From DATBLE01 sp963764565 (GTDB lineage Bacteria; Actinomycetota; Thermoleophilia; Gaiellales; Gaiellaceae), in the NCBI GenBank assembly GCA_963764565.1, contig CAVXTD010000011.1, positions 124,001-188,000 of the forward strand: 64,000 nucleotides of DNA, given 5' to 3'. This document shows positions 63,529 to 64,000 of the stretch, in pieces. The position numbers and the translations under genes are program-made. The notes below the pieces were generated by a model. The model searched no databases. It was not told where the DNA came from and was given only the letters and a program-made list of their open reading frames with translations. The first letter of the stretch is position 1; the number at the start of each line of letters is the position of its first letter.

Positions 63529-64000
63529 GTGAATGCTGTGGGTGACGAGCTGATCCGCGCTGCTGCGGAGAAGAACGCGGTTCCGGATCTGGGGTCGATG
63601 CCGTTCGTCAGTCCGCGGCCGCTCCGCAGAGGCTCGGGTCGCGATCGTGACGACCGCCGCGTTGCACGTCCCGGGCGAGCTGCCGGCCCGGGGCGGCGAT
63701 CCTTCCTTCCGCGTCTTCTCGGCCGGCTCGGAGCTTGTGCTCGGGCATGAGAGCCCGAACTTCGATCGCAGCGGCTGGCTCGCCGATACGAACGTGATCG
63801 TCCCGCTCGACGGGCTCGCAGAGCTCGCCCGCGAGGGTGTGATCGGCTCGGTCGCAGCACGGCATCTCGCCTTCGCCGGCAACCAGCAGCACGGGTCGCT
63901 GGCGACGATCGGCCTCGACACCGGCCCGGCAGCGGCGAGGTTGCTCGCCGCGGACGGTGTCGACGTCGTACTCCTGACTCCGGTCTGACCGCTCTGCACG
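63529..64000 (+). CDS. GrdB-like (glycine/betaine/sarcosine/proline reductase family) protein, possible selenoprotein, 3' end off the window
   Basis: About 155 residues of a GrdB-like family protein are visible: VNAVGDELIRAAAEKNAVPD, then after a CG restored near 63626 EARVAIVTTAALHVPG, PSFRVFSAGSELV, GWLADTNVIVPLDGLAELA, IGSVAARHLAFAG and VDVVLLTPV. The frame then meets TGA at 63986-63988, followed in frame by Pro-Leu-Cys-Thr. Relatives have a Cys or selenocysteine at this spot (TPV[C/U]PLC), so TGA may encode selenocysteine in a UPLC redox motif and the gene may continue past the window. The downstream SECIS region is off the end and cannot be tested. The GTG start is uncertain; a TTG 12 bases earlier is possible. 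Confidence 0.65.

Overview
This is a high-GC, gene-dense window from a bacterial chromosome. Frequent GTGA/ATGA start-stop overlaps, many GTG starts, ABC-importer catabolic islands and the protein families present all suggest an actinobacterium. A soil Thermoleophilia-type lineage is my best guess, but no marker gene proves it. No rRNA, tRNA, IS element, phage gene or CRISPR array was seen. At least 20 genes are interrupted by a small frameshift. Nearly all of these are explained by loss of one CG/GC dinucleotide inside a CGCG or GCGC tract, so I treat them as probable sequence or assembly errors and report the full gene extents.

Region 1 (1-20409) is the most interesting. It reads as a vitamin B6 (pyridoxamine/pyridoxal) catabolic locus built around two divergent transcription units. 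The minus-strand unit holds a BMP-type ABC importer (3400-8219), a pyridoxamine-pyruvate aminotransferase-like enzyme, a CocE-type hydrolase and an amidohydrolase. The plus-strand unit starts with an FCD-type GntR regulator. It then carries an LLM flavoenzyme, an M29/NicX-like metalloenzyme, a cupin, a class II aldolase-fold protein (HMPDC decarboxylase candidate), a two-subunit molybdenum hydroxylase, a 3-hydroxyacyl-CoA-dehydrogenase-like protein (5-formyl-4-pyridoxate dehydrogenase candidate), a 4-pyridoxolactonase-like and a pyridoxal-4-dehydrogenase-like enzyme, a zinc alcohol dehydrogenase, a lipoprotein, a CoxG-like protein and an M20 amidohydrolase. The upper pathway looks like the Mesorhizobium B6 pathway. 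The flavin ring-opening oxygenase of that pathway is absent, and a NicAB/NicX-like pair (Mo hydroxylase plus 2,5-dihydroxypyridine dioxygenase-like enzyme) sits in its place. I propose this as an undescribed ring-cleavage route for vitamin B6.

Region 2 (20551-30230) is mixed. It has PRC-barrel proteins, an ABC-2 exporter, an extracytosolic flavinylation set (ApbE, FMN-binding protein, ferric-reductase-like flavocytochrome), an orphan NarL-type response regulator, a core-MetE enzyme, a hydroxyisobutyrate-dehydrogenase-like protein and a DUF2269 membrane protein.

Region 3 (30326-46717) is a second small-molecule catabolic island. It has an M24 creatinase-fold protein, all three E1/E2 genes of a 2-oxoacid/acetoin-type dehydrogenase split by an opposing RbsABC-type importer, an XRE-cupin regulator, a bicupin like ureidoglycine aminohydrolase, an AtzA/TrzN-type amidohydrolase, an SDR lacking its catalytic residues, an NmrA-like protein, another SDR and a CaiB-type CoA transferase.

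Region 4 (46778-51885) has a luciferase-like oxidoreductase followed by hexuronate genes: uxaC, a gluconokinase read in frame into a LarA-family racemase/epimerase, and a mannonate-oxidoreductase-like SDR. Region 5 (51943-60994) is an alpha-glucan locus: secreted GH13 amylase, MalK, cytoplasmic GH13, MalG, MalF and MalE. The right end has a DUF4389 membrane protein, a SnoaL-like protein and the start of a GrdB-like gene whose frame ends at a TGA standing where relatives have Cys or Sec.
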